Below are positions 1-8,183 of a DNA stretch of 64,000 nt, in pieces. A model generated the notes under the pieces. It was not told where the DNA came from, ran no database searches, and worked only from the letters and a program-made list of their open reading frames with translations. The number at the start of each line of letters is the position of its first letter. Position 1 is the first letter of the stretch. Source of the stretch: Methylopila sp. 73B (GTDB lineage: Bacteria; Pseudomonadota; Alphaproteobacteria; Rhizobiales; Methylopilaceae); assembly GCF_000526315.1 (NCBI RefSeq), contig NZ_JAFV01000001.1, positions 3,660,501 to 3,724,500 on the forward strand, read 5' to 3'. The translations under genes were made by a program, and so were the position numbers.

Positions 1-1104
1 TCACGCTCACCATCATCCAGCAGGCCGCGCTCGCCATGTTGATGAAGAACATCGCGAAGCACAGGAACACGACCGCCATGGCGACGCTCGGCGTGAAGGC
101 CGCGGGCACGGTGAAGGCGGCGCCGCCGAGCAGGCCGACGCAGACCGGCCACTTGCGGCTCGCGATCAGGCCCGCGCCGGCGCGGTAGAGCCGGTCGGCG
201 ATCTGGCCGGCGCAGAGCATGCCGACCGTGCCGAACAGGTAGGGGATCGCCACCACCCAGCCGGTGCGCGCCACCGACAGGCCGCGCTCGTGCTCGAGGT
301 AGCTCGGCAGCCAGGTGAGGTAGAGCCAGACCATGTAGATCACGCCCATGAACCCGAAGATCATGCCCCAGGTGGCGGCGTGTCCGAACAGGCCGCGCCA
401 TTCCCGGAACGTGAGCGAGCGGTTGACGCCGCCCATGTCCACGCCCTCTTCGAGATGCGCGGTCTCTTCCCGGGTGAGCTCCACCTCGGCTCGGTTGCGG
501 TAGAGCAGATACCAGCCGACGGCGACGACGACGCCCACGAGGCCGGTGATGATGAACATCCAGCGCCAGCCGAAGGCGAGCATCATCGCGGTGAGCACCG
601 GCGGCGCGATGCAGGGCCCGATGGTGGAGGCGCCGACGAAGATTCCAGTCGGCGTGCCGCGGTCGCGCACGTTGAACCACTCGCTCACCACCTTCGCGCC
701 CGCCGGGAACTGCGGCGCCTCGCCGACGCCGAGGACGGCGCGGGCGACGAGGAACTGGTGGAAGCTGCCGACGAGGCCGCACACGATCTGCGCCAGCGAC
801 CAGAAGAACATGCCGGCCCCCAGCATGATGCCGATCCGAAGCGGTCGAGCAGCGCGCCGATCGGCAATTGCGCGAAGGCGTAGGACAGCGAAAAGGCCGA
901 CAGCAGCAGCCCCATCTCGGTCGGCGTCAGGCCCATCTCCTCGCGGATCGCGGTGTTCGCGATCGAGAGCGAGCTGCGGTCGAGGTAGTTGATGACGCCC
1001 GCGACCGTCAGGAACGCCACGGCGATCCACTGGATGCGAACGAGCCGGGCGGTTTTTCCGGCGGGCGACGCTTTGCCCCCGGACGAGATCGTGGCCTCGG
1101 TCAT
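1..1104 (-). pseudogene. MFS transporter (anion:cation symporter type), frameshifted and cut by window edge
   Basis: This reads as a major facilitator superfamily permease of the sugar-acid/anion symporter kind, an inner-membrane importer. The start at 1104 gives a charged N-terminus, a first helix, the typical NYLDRSSLSIA stretch and GALLDRFG. At about 831-834 one base is missing: the reading frame that begins at 1104 degenerates, and the downstream frame resumes with transporter-like hydrophobic sequence down to base 1. The rest of the protein, including the end of its second helical bundle, lies outside the window. It is last in a leftward group after the SDR gene (42-bp gap), so it may import the substrate of that pathway. 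The indel is either a true inactivating mutation or a sequencing error; I cannot tell which from one sequence. Confidence 0.75.
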
Positions 1105-1145
1105 GTCGGCGTTTCCTCAGGTTCTTGTTGATTGAAGACGGGACG

Positions 1146-1865
1146 TCAGTAGGTCGCTCGTCCGCCGGAGAGGTCGAACACCGCTCCGGTGTTGAAGCTG
1201 CAGCTGTCCGAGGCGAGCCAGAGCGCGAGCGCCGCGACCTCCTCCGGTTCCCCGAGCCGCTTCAGCGGGCTCTTGCCGATCATCGTCTCGACGTGCGCCG
1301 GGCTCATCTGGTCGAGCAGCGGCGTCCTTACCGCGGCGGGCGCGATCGCGTTGACGAGGACGCCCGAGCCCGCAAGCTCCTTGCCGAGCGACTTGACGAG
1401 CGCGAGCACGCCCGCCTTCGCCGCGCTGTAGGCCGAAGCGTTCGGCGTGCCCTCCTTGCCGGCGAGCGAGCCGATCGCGACGATGCGCCCATAGCCGGCC
1501 TCGACAATGCCAGGGACCACCGCGCGGCAGGCGTGGAACGCGCCGTGCAGGTTGACGTCCAGGATCCGCCGCCACTCCTCGAGGGGATAGTCGACCAGCG
1601 GAACCGTCACGCCGGCGTAGCCTGCGTTGTTCACGAGGACGTCGATCCGCCCGCACCGCGAGAGCGTCTCGTCCGCCGCCTGCGCGACGGCCGCGGCGTC
1701 GGTCACGTCGACGGCGACGCCGTCAGGCGTGGGCGTCCGGTCCCAGACGACCGTCGTCGCGCCGGCGGCCCGGAACGTCTCGGCGATCGCCGCCCCGATG
1801 CCCTGCGCGCCGCCGGTGACGACCGCGACGCGGCCGGCGAAGTCGTAGGCCGCGCGGGAGGTCAT
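1146..1865 (-). CDS. SDR family NAD(P)-dependent oxidoreductase
   Basis: A classical short-chain dehydrogenase/reductase of 240 residues, a cytoplasmic NAD(P)-dependent alcohol/keto dehydrogenase. It has the cofactor motif TGGAQGIG (17-24), NNAG (79-82), the structural Asn105, and the catalytic Ser133, Tyr146 and Lys150 (YSAAK), with family-typical length. I chose the ATG at 1865, one base after the stop of the upstream cupin gene, with a GGTGAG ribosome site just before it; a longer start at 1913 would run into the cupin gene. Position between the cupin and an MFS transporter suggests it oxidises or reduces an intermediate of the same pathway. The substrate cannot be read from sequence. Confidence 0.9.
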   Translation of the reverse strand: MTSRAAYDFAGRVAVVTGGAQGIGAAIAETFRAAGATTVVWDRTPTPDGVAVDVTDAAAVAQAADETLSRCGRIDVLVNNAGYAGVTVPLVDYPLEEWRRILDVNLHGAFHACRAVVPGIVEAGYGRIVAIGSLAGKEGTPNASAYSAAKAGVLALVKSLGKELAGSGVLVNAIAPAAVRTPLLDQMSPAHVETMIGKSPLKRLGEPEEVAALALWLASDSCSFNTGAVFDLSGGRATY

Positions 1866-1866
1866 C

Positions 1867-2439
1867 TCACCGGATGAACTGGTCGACATAGTCCGCGCCG
1901 AGCCCGACCTCACCGTAGTGCTTCCGGCACAGATCGATCTTGGTGAAGACGTCCTCGTAGCCGGTGGTCGCGCCCCAGGGATCGACGTAGTTCATCGAGC
2001 CGGTCACCTGGAACAGGGTGATCATCTCCTCGACGCCTTCGTCGACCACCAGAGTGTGGGTCTCTCCCGGCGGCTCGAACACGTAGCCGCCCTCGGTCGC
2101 CTCCCAGTCGTGCTCGAGGTAGCGCCAGCGGCCTTTCAGCACGAAGCCGTGGACGGGACCGGGATGGCGGTGGCGGCTGAGCACGCCCGACTTGCGGACG
2201 CGGAGGAGATTGACCCAGTAGCCCTGCGAGCGGTTGAGGCAGAGCGGGCGGAACCAGACGTTCACGCCCTGCGGCACCCAGATGCGCTCGTCGTCCGGAA
2301 TGGCGCTCGGCACCACGAGGTCCGGGATCATGCCGAGCGGCTGCGGCTTCTGGAACGGCATCCGCCGCAGCGTCTCCGGATCGATCGGCTGCGACGCGGC
2401 GGCGGCGTTGAGGTTGGTCATGCGCGGCTCATTGTTCAC
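1867..2439 (-). CDS. Cupin protein related to 2,4'-dihydroxyacetophenone dioxygenase
   Basis: A single-domain cupin of 190 residues (184 if the ATG at 2421 is used instead of the GTG at 2439). Metal-binding cupin motif 1 is visible as HRHPGPVHG (90-98, His90/92 and His97), and motif 2 as PPGETHTL (123-130, His128). The Trp-rich sequence and layout match the family of 2,4'-dihydroxyacetophenone dioxygenases, non-haem iron enzymes that cleave the bond next to an aromatic ketone, and related ChrR-like cupins. It is the first gene of a cupin-SDR-MFS unit and sits behind a strong operator-like dyad. The exact substrate is inference; many relatives are uncharacterised. Confidence 0.75.
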   Translation of the reverse strand: MNNEPRMTNLNAAAASQPIDPETLRRMPFQKPQPLGMIPDLVVPSAIPDDERIWVPQGVNVWFRPLCLNRSQGYWVNLLRVRKSGVLSRHRHPGPVHGFVLKGRWRYLEHDWEATEGGYVFEPPGETHTLVVDEGVEEMITLFQVTGSMNYVDPWGATTGYEDVFTKIDLCRKHYGEVGLGADYVDQFIR

Positions 2440-2467
2440 AATGTGGACAAATAGTCCATTATGTGAA
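2435..2467. promoter_or_regulatory. 33-bp operator-like dyad upstream of the cupin gene
   Basis: The sequence reads TTCACA-4 nt-GGAC-5 nt-GTCC-4 nt-TGTGAA, so both the outer six-base and inner four-base arms are perfect inverted repeats around an AAATA centre. It overlaps the start of the cupin gene in an otherwise GC-rich area. This geometry fits a dimeric repressor site, for example of the GntR or IclR type. The cognate regulator is not identifiable here. Confidence 0.55.
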
Positions 2468-2547
2468 TACTTTGCGCGCCCGCACCGGTTGTCAATTGCT
2501 TCGTTTCTGAGCGCCGTCGCCGGACCGCCGCTTGCGGCGTCCGGACC

Positions 2548-3492
2548 CTAGAGGTCGAGCGTGACCGAGACGCGCGCGCGCGACACGCAGGGCGCGATCC
2601 TGTCCTGGCGGTCCGCGACGGAGATCACCGCGTCGCGGTGGATCACCACCCCGTCCCGATAGCCGCAGACGCAGGACCCGCAGACGCCGAGCTCGCACGA
2701 GGACGGCATCGTCACGCCGTGGTCGCGCAGGACCTCGAGCAGGGAGCGGTCGGCCGGGACGTGCAGCGTCGCGCCCGTCGAGGCGAGTTTCGCCTCGAAC
2801 GGCTCCGGCTTGAAGTTCTCGTCGAGCGTCGCCTGGAAGGCCTCGGCGCGGATGGAGGTCTCGGGCCAGCCGAGCGCGTCCGCGGCGTCGCGCACGGCGT
2901 CGAGCAGCCGCTGCGGGCCGCAGACGTAGAGGCAGGCGCCCTCGGAATAGGGGCCGATCGCGCGCGGATCGAAACGCCGGCCCTCGGCCGAGAACCATGT
3001 CGACAGGCGGTCGCCGCAGGCCGCCGACAGCTCCGCAAGCAGCGGCGCGTCGGCCGCGCTTCGCGCGCAGAAATGCACGGCGACGTCCGCGCCTTCGGCC
3101 GCAAGGCTACGGGCCATGGGAAGCCCCGGCGTCACGCCGATGCCGCCGAGCACGAACACATGACGCGCGGCCTCGCGGATCGGGAAGTTGTTGCGAGGGG
3201 CGGAGACATGCGCGACCGCGCCCTCGACCAGCGCGTCATGGGCCCATCGGGAGGCTCCCCGACCGGCGTCCTCGCGCTTGATCGCGATCTGGTACGTCCG
3301 CCGATCCTGTGGGTCGCCGCAGAGCGAGTACTGCCGGATCCTGCCGTCGGGGAGCCGGAGGTCGACGTGCGCGCCCGGCTCCCAGGCCGGCAGCTCGGGG
3401 CGGCTCGCATGGACGAGCGTGAGATGCAGGACCCCCGGGGTCGCGAGCCGCGCGGCCTCGACCCGGAGCTTCATGACGACGCGGGCTGTCAT
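2548..3492 (-). CDS. PDR/VanB family oxidoreductase (flavin-[2Fe-2S] reductase)
   Basis: A 314-residue electron-transfer subunit like phthalate dioxygenase reductase and the vanillate O-demethylase reductase VanB. It passes electrons from NAD(P)H through flavin to an iron-sulfur centre for a partner oxygenase. Domains in order: flavin-binding barrel with RQYSL (53-57), nucleotide domain with GGIGVTPG (116-123) and CGPQ (191-194), and a C-terminal plant-type [2Fe-2S] domain with Cys266, Cys271, Cys274 and Cys302. Its start overlaps the MOSC gene stop by four bases (ATGA), so the two are translationally coupled. No Rieske oxygenase alpha subunit lies in the window, so the electron acceptor is unknown. 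Confidence 0.92.
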   Translation of the reverse strand: MTARVVMKLRVEAARLATPGVLHLTLVHASRPELPAWEPGAHVDLRLPDGRIRQYSLCGDPQDRRTYQIAIKREDAGRGASRWAHDALVEGAVAHVSAPRNNFPIREAARHVFVLGGIGVTPGLPMARSLAAEGADVAVHFCARSAADAPLLAELSAACGDRLSTWFSAEGRRFDPRAIGPYSEGACLYVCGPQRLLDAVRDAADALGWPETSIRAEAFQATLDENFKPEPFEAKLASTGATLHVPADRSLLEVLRDHGVTMPSSCELGVCGSCVCGYRDGVVIHRDAVISVADRQDRIAPCVSRARVSVTLDL

Positions 3493-4106
3493 GCGCCGTC
3501 GTCGTCCAGCAGCTCGATCGCGTCGCCGGGACGGATCACGCCGCCGCGCTCGATCCCGCAGTTCAGGCCGGAGCGGTTGTAGAGCGGGAGATAGACCGGC
3601 AGCCCCAGCAGCTCCTCGAGATACTTGCAGGGAAAGTTCAGCCGGCCCCCGCGCAGGATCACGTCGCCCACCCGGAACCGACGGCCGACGAGGTGATTGA
3701 GCGGCACGCCGCGGACCGTGAGGTTGCGGCGGTGGTCACCGGGCGCGAGAGCGATCGGCCCGGCCTGAAGCGGCGGGTCGTTGCGCGCCAGCGCGTCGAG
3801 CGCCTCCTGCTCGATCAGCGTCACCTCGCGGGTGTCGGGCTTGGGCGAATAGGTGCCGGAGCCCTCGTAGTAGCGGTCGCCGACGATCCCGCGGCCGGCC
3901 ACGCATTGGGCCTCCGCAAGCTCCTCCATCTCGAAGCTCGCGGCCGGCGCGACGTGGATGTGCAGCAGCACACCCTTGAAGCCGACCGCGCCTCCGGGCA
4001 CGTGGCGGGCGATCGATCCGGCCGCATGCGCGAAGGCCTCGACCATCGCCGGTCCGGGCTCCGCAAAGCCTGCGTCCGGCGGCGCGCTGTGGTGACTGTC
4101 GTTCAT
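3489..4106 (-). CDS. MOSC domain-containing protein
   Basis: A 205-residue MOSC (molybdenum cofactor sulfurase C-terminal) domain protein of the short YiiM-like type. MOSC proteins bind or carry sulfur or molybdenum cofactor; YiiM-type members reduce N-hydroxylated bases using a partner reductase. Supporting features are GRGIVGDRYY in the middle, LTVRGVPLNHL, and the conserved cysteine in LNFPCKYLEELLG near residue 165. It lies directly upstream of, and overlaps, a flavin-FeS reductase gene, which fits a MOSC enzyme needing an electron donor. The neighbourhood suggests a role in the same catabolic operon, but the substrate is not known. Confidence 0.85.
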   Translation of the reverse strand: MNDSHHSAPPDAGFAEPGPAMVEAFAHAAGSIARHVPGGAVGFKGVLLHIHVAPAASFEMEELAEAQCVAGRGIVGDRYYEGSGTYSPKPDTREVTLIEQEALDALARNDPPLQAGPIALAPGDHRRNLTVRGVPLNHLVGRRFRVGDVILRGGRLNFPCKYLEELLGLPVYLPLYNRSGLNCGIERGGVIRPGDAIELLDDDGA

Positions 4107-4236
4107 GATAGATTTCCTCCGGAGACCGTCGTGCGGTCCTTGGCCTCGGGCGCCCCGCTTCCGCGGACGTGCGGGAGCCGCTTAGCGTCGAAGCGCGGCC
4201 GCGCGCCATCGCGGCGGCCGCGCTTCGATCGTGGCG

Positions 4237-5565
4237 TCAGTCGATCTTCGCGCCCGCGGTTTCTGGCGCGCGCAGCGTGGCCGTCAACGTGATCAGCGCG
4301 AGCACGATCAGGTAGACGGAGATCGGCCAGGTCGCGCCGCTCCAGGCGAGGAGCGCGGCCGCGATCATCGGCGTGAAGCCGCCGCTCAACGCCGCGCCGA
4401 CCTGGAAGCCGAGCGATGCGCCGGTGTAGCGCAGCCGCGCGTCGAACAGCTCGGACATCCAGGCCGCCCCGATCGCGAACATCACGCCCTGGCCCAGGCT
4501 GAGCGCGATCGCCACCGTGATCGTGATGATGGTCGGGTCGCCGGTGTTCAGAAGGCTGAACATCGGGAAGGCGAAGACGATCGAGAACAGGCACGCCAAT
4601 ACGAACATCGGCTTCCGTCCGAAGCGGTCGGCCAGCATGCCGAACAGCGGCAGGGTGAAGAGCTCGATGATCGCCGCGATCAGGATGCCGTTCAGGATGA
4701 CGCTGCGCGGCAGTCCGAGCTTGCTGGTGACGTAGGAGATCGAGAACACCGTGACGATGCTGACATAGGCGATCTCGGAGACCTTCAGGCCCACCGCCAT
4801 GGCGAAGGTGCGGGTGTGCTGGGTGAGGATCTCCACGATCGGCATCTTCGCGACGACGTTCTGCTCCTTCACCCGCCGGAAGGCCGGGGACTCGTGCAGG
4901 CGAAGGCGGATGAACAGGCCGACGACCACCAGCAGTGCGCTGGCGAGGAACGGGATGCGCCAGCCCCAGGACAGGAAGTCCTCGTCCGACATGAGACCCG
5001 TCATCCGGAACGCGCCGATCGACGTGATCACGCCGAGCGGATAACCGAGCTGCACCAGCGCGCCGTAGAACCCGCGCTTCCGGTCGGGCACGCTCTCCAC
5101 GACCATCAGCACCGCGCCGCCCCACTCGCCGCCGATGCCGAGCCCCTGCACGAGCCGCAAAACCACCAGCAGGATGGGGGCCCAGATGCCGATCTGCTCG
5201 TAGGTCGGCAGGCAGCCGATCAGGAAGGTGCCGACGCCCATGATCAGCAGCGTGAGCGAGAGCATCGCCTTGCGACCGAGCTTGTCGCCGAAATGGCCGA
5301 AGATCACCCCGCCGAGCGGGCGGGCGGCGAAGCCGACGGCGTAGGAGCCGAAGGCCGCGATGGTCCCCACCACCGGATCGAAGCTCGGGAAGAACAGCTT
5401 GTTGAAGACGAGCGCCGCCGCCGTCCCGTAGATCAGGAAGTCGTACCACTCGACGGTGGTGCCGATGACGCTCGACCAGACGATCTTGCGACGCTCGGCG
5501 TCGGGAAGCTTTTCTCCGGCGGAAACCGCCGTCACCTGTGAGATGTCCGCCGCAACTGTCATCAT
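4237..5565 (-). CDS. MHS family MFS transporter (ProP/ShiA-like)
   Basis: A 442-residue, twelve-helix inner-membrane proton symporter of the metabolite:H+ symporter family, whose members import shikimate, alpha-ketoglutarate, proline/betaine or aromatic acids. Family marks are VVEWYDFLIYGTAA after a short cytoplasmic N-terminus, GHFGDKLGRK in the loop between helices 2 and 3, GGEWGGAVLMVVE, and the mirrored ADRFGRKP in the second half. Length is normal and both bundles are complete. It lies between the RidA-like gene and the MOSC gene in a leftward cluster and probably imports the acid consumed by this pathway. The specific substrate is inference only. Confidence 0.92.
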   Translation of the reverse strand: MMTVAADISQVTAVSAGEKLPDAERRKIVWSSVIGTTVEWYDFLIYGTAAALVFNKLFFPSFDPVVGTIAAFGSYAVGFAARPLGGVIFGHFGDKLGRKAMLSLTLLIMGVGTFLIGCLPTYEQIGIWAPILLVVLRLVQGLGIGGEWGGAVLMVVESVPDRKRGFYGALVQLGYPLGVITSIGAFRMTGLMSDEDFLSWGWRIPFLASALLVVVGLFIRLRLHESPAFRRVKEQNVVAKMPIVEILTQHTRTFAMAVGLKVSEIAYVSIVTVFSISYVTSKLGLPRSVILNGILIAAIIELFTLPLFGMLADRFGRKPMFVLACLFSIVFAFPMFSLLNTGDPTIITITVAIALSLGQGVMFAIGAAWMSELFDARLRYTGASLGFQVGAALSGGFTPMIAAALLAWSGATWPISVYLIVLALITLTATLRAPETAGAKID

Positions 5566-5739
5566 GACCCCCGTTGGGTTGTGGAGACGTCGTTCGATTG
5601 CAGGCTGTCGGATCGGCCGGTCCGCGCGTTCCTTGCGCTCCGCTCAGGGGGCGCGTCAGGCCGCAGGGGATCGGCGCCGCCCGGTCGATCGGCCGGGAGG
5701 CCAAAGCCGCGCGACGCGCGGGTGACGCTTCGAAAAAGA

Positions 5740-6093
5740 TCAGTCGGCGGGCACGGCCGCGATGCAGCCGACCTCGACCTTGATGGCCGGATCGGCGAGA
5801 CGGCTTTCGACGCAGGCCCGCGCAGGCCCGGCGCCGGGCGCGACCCAGGCGTCCCACACGGTGTTGAAGGCCCCGAAATCGCCGATCGCCGGAAGCCAGA
5901 CCATCGCGCTCAGGATGCGGCTCTTGTCGGTCCCGGCCTCGGCGAGGATGGCGTCGATCTTGGCGAGCACCTGCCGGGTCTGCTCGACGACGTCGACGCT
6001 CAGATCGTCCGGCACCTGACCCGAGACATAGACGAGACCGCCATGGACGGTTGCGGCGGAGAGACGGGGTCCGCTCCCGATGCGGCGGATCAC
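5740..6093 (-). CDS. RidA family protein
   Basis: A member of the YjgF/YER057c/UK114 superfamily. These are small trimeric cytoplasmic proteins that hydrolyse reactive enamine/imine intermediates or act in related ring-opening steps. The conserved core is visible from RRIGSGPRLSAATVHGG through YVSGQVPDD, the Val-Glu-Gln-Thr helix, and the C-terminal ARACVESRLADP ending in VEVGCIAAVPAD, with the typical conserved arginine and glutamate. The open frame extends further upstream (to 6273), but similarity begins only at the GTG at 6093, which gives the usual 117 residues. That start lacks a clear ribosome site, and an ATG with better context at 6115 is in another frame, so a small indel near the 5' end is possible. 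Confidence 0.8.
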   Translation of the reverse strand: MIRRIGSGPRLSAATVHGGLVYVSGQVPDDLSVDVVEQTRQVLAKIDAILAEAGTDKSRILSAMVWLPAIGDFGAFNTVWDAWVAPGAGPARACVESRLADPAIKVEVGCIAAVPAD

Positions 6094-6561
6094 GGACGGC
6101 GCTTTCGGCCGGCATGAAGTCTGCTTACACGAGACGACGTGATCGCCGCCCCGGAGGTCGCGCCGTGTCGGTCGCGACGAGAGATTGAGCGCGCCATGCT
6201 GCTCTCCCTTGAAGGTGCGGCCAGCCATCGCGGGTCGCCGAGAGATCGAACCATGTTTACTGTGGGAAATCAAAACGGCGTTTTCCCGGTATTTCGTCTG
6301 TTATGCGCAAGCCTTGGGCGCCGTCTCTGATAAGCGCGGTCATGGCGCCATCTGCGCCCGCATTTGCCGGGTGTTTTCCCCAGTTCGGCGCCTGAAAAAA
6401 TTGCATTAAAAAATCGCGCTTCGTATGTTTTCCAGAAGAACGCGTTGCCTGCCGCAGGGCTTCAGCCTGCAGGCGCGCTTCGGCGGATGAAGGCCGCTCC
6501 CGCTCAAATCCGCCGTCGTGCTACGGACGTCGTCTGAGGCGCGTGGACGACGATCGGAGGA
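6094..6561. promoter_or_regulatory. Divergent intergenic region with dyad at 6264-6287
   Basis: This 468-bp gap lies between the leftward catabolic cluster and the rightward XRE-cupin regulator. It is clearly more AT-rich than its surroundings between 6250 and 6430. A dyad GGGAAA (6264-6269) ... TTTCCC (6282-6287) encloses AAAA/TTTT inner arms and is a plausible operator for the regulator. I see no other gene here. Confidence 0.45.
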
Positions 6562-7131
6562 TTGGTGCTGCAAACGGCCGAAAGCGACCGCCTGGGTCCA
6601 AATCTGCGCGCGCTACGGCAGGAGAGAGGGCTCACCCTTGATCGGCTCGCCGGCATGAGCGAGCTGACGCGTGGGTATCTTTCGCTGGTGGAGCGAGGCC
6701 TGAAGACGCCCTCGATCACGGCGCTGCTGCGGGTCGCTCGGGCCCTCGAGGTCAACATCGCCCAGCTGTTCGACCTCAACGCGGCGCCGAACGTCCGCTA
6801 CACGCTCCAGCGCGCAGGCGACCACGACGCGGCGGACCGCAGCTTCGGGCTCACGCCGCTCGCGCCGGGCCGGGCGAGCAAGATGATGGAGCCCTTCCTC
6901 ATGCGCCCCGCTCATTCCCCCGGCGCGATCGGCGGGCCGCGCTGGGCGCATGGCGGCGAAGAGATGATCTTTGTGGTCTCGGGACGCGTCGCCGTGAAGC
7001 TTGGCGGCGAAGAGATCCTGATGGGCAGGGGCGACTGCCTCTACTTCTCCGGCGAGGAGCGGCACGAGGTGCGCAGCCTTGGCGAGGAGCAGGCCGAAGT
7101 CCTTGTGGTGATCGCCGCCGCGGCGGGCTGA
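6562..7131 (+). CDS. XRE-family regulator with C-terminal cupin domain
   Basis: A 189-residue transcription factor of the HTH-cupin (SutR/PuuR-like) type. Residues about 10-64 form a lambda-repressor-like helix-turn-helix (LRALRQERGLTLDRLAGMS through VARALEVNIAQLF), and residues about 110-185 form a small-molecule-binding cupin barrel (AHGGEEMIFVVSGRVAVK; GDCLYFSGEERHEV). A GGAGG ribosome site at 6556-6560 lies very close to the TTG at 6562 and four bases before the GTG at 6565, so the GTG is the likelier real start. It is divergent from the RidA/MHS/MOSC/reductase/cupin/SDR cluster and is the obvious candidate regulator of it, probably acting at the AT-rich intergenic dyad. Confidence 0.9.
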   Translation: MVLQTAESDRLGPNLRALRQERGLTLDRLAGMSELTRGYLSLVERGLKTPSITALLRVARALEVNIAQLFDLNAAPNVRYTLQRAGDHDAADRSFGLTPLAPGRASKMMEPFLMRPAHSPGAIGGPRWAHGGEEMIFVVSGRVAVKLGGEEILMGRGDCLYFSGEERHEVRSLGEEQAEVLVVIAAAAG

Positions 7132-7343
7132 CGCCTTGAAGTTGTCGGGCCTTTGATCGCCGCGAGGCGGCGGCTCCCACGCCGCGCCGTCGCGAGCCGC
7201 GGCTGGAGGGGAGACCGCACGGCGCCGACGTCGGCTTCGCGCTTAGGACCCGGGACGGTTTGACGGCGGGCGGTCTTCGAACCTAATCGAGGGGCGCGAC
7301 GACGAGCGCCGGCGCGCAGCGCGCGCTGAACCGAGAGGCTGCC

Positions 7344-8096
7344 ATGATCCCCTGGATCCATCTGGACACGGCGCAGGCGCCGGGCGGCGGCGGCGTGCTG
7401 AAGCTCGCGCGGCGGGGAGACGAGTTCTCGATCCGCATCGGTCAGGTCGAGCTGATGAACAGCCGCCTCAGCGGGTCGGAGAAGGCGCTGGCGACGCTGG
7501 CCTGCGAGCGGATCAGGGACCGGGCGCGACCGCGCGTGCTGATCGGCGGCCTCGGCATGGGATTCACGCTCGGCGCGGCGCTGGGCGCGCTGCCGGCCGG
7601 GGCGTCGGTCGTGGTGGCGGAGTTGGTTCCGGCGGTCATCGCCTGGGCGCGCGGGCCGATGTCGGAGATCTTCGGGACCAGCCTGAGCGATCCCAGGGTC
7701 ACGATCGTGCAGGACGACGTCGCGGCTTTGATGCGCGCGGAGCGGGGCGGCTACGACGCGATCCTGCTCGACGTCGACAACGGGCCGGAGGCCCTGACGC
7801 AGGCGTCGAACGACGGCCTCTATGGTCCCGAAGGGCTGGGCGAGGCCCGCGCGGCTTTGAAGGGGGGCGGCGTGCTGGCGGTGTGGTCGCAGGGGCCGGA
7901 CAAGTCGTTCGGCGCGCGGCTGTTCAAATCGGGCTTCAAGGTCGAGGAGCACCGCGTCCGCGCGCACCGCGCCGGCAAGGGCGGGCGTCATGTGATCTGG
8001 CTTGCGACGAAGGCTCAGGCCGGCCCCTCCGGCGCGGGGAAGCCGAAGCCCCGCGCGAGGTCGCCGCGCGCCGCGGGGCGGCCGTCTGCGTTCTAG
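7344..8096 (+). CDS. Spermidine synthase-like methyltransferase-fold protein
   Basis: A 250-residue protein with the Rossmann core of polyamine aminopropyltransferases. Motifs are VLIGGLGMGFTLG (the GGG-type nucleotide-binding loop), VVVAELVPAVIAWA (acidic residue at the end of strand 2), DDVAALM, and YDAILLDVDNGPEAL (strand 4). It lacks the N-terminal beta-domain hallmarks of true SpeE, so the polyamine product is doubtful; such orphan proteins are usually annotated only as spermidine synthase. The last 25 residues are a basic, low-complexity tail. It stands alone between an XRE regulator and a convergent LysR gene, with 212 bp upstream in which I see nothing specific. Confidence 0.75.
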   Translation: MIPWIHLDTAQAPGGGGVLKLARRGDEFSIRIGQVELMNSRLSGSEKALATLACERIRDRARPRVLIGGLGMGFTLGAALGALPAGASVVVAELVPAVIAWARGPMSEIFGTSLSDPRVTIVQDDVAALMRAERGGYDAILLDVDNGPEALTQASNDGLYGPEGLGEARAALKGGGVLAVWSQGPDKSFGARLFKSGFKVEEHRVRAHRAGKGGRHVIWLATKAQAGPSGAGKPKPRARSPRAAGRPSAF

Positions 8097-8127
8097 GCGG
8101 CCACGCCGCGCCTGCCGAGCCTCGGGC

Positions 8128-8178
8128 TCAGACTTGCGCCATGCCGCCGTCGACGAACAGTTCGGCGCCAAAGCGGGT
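8128..8178 (-). pseudogene. Remnant C-terminus of an SDR dehydrogenase
   Basis: Read on the minus strand, this short stretch encodes ETRFGAELFVDGGMAQV and a stop. That matches the very common C-terminal ending of short-chain dehydrogenases (...GAELFVDGGMAQV). No SDR body precedes it; the frame runs out of phase into the LysR gene. It looks like the scar of a deleted dehydrogenase gene. Confidence 0.55.
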
Positions 8179-8183
8179 CTCGC

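Noticed and set aside
4103-6115. A 670-codon minus-strand frame covering the MHS transporter and RidA genes
   Set aside because: It is an out-of-phase Arg-rich translation typical of GC-rich antisense or shifted frames. The overlapping genes have clear families.
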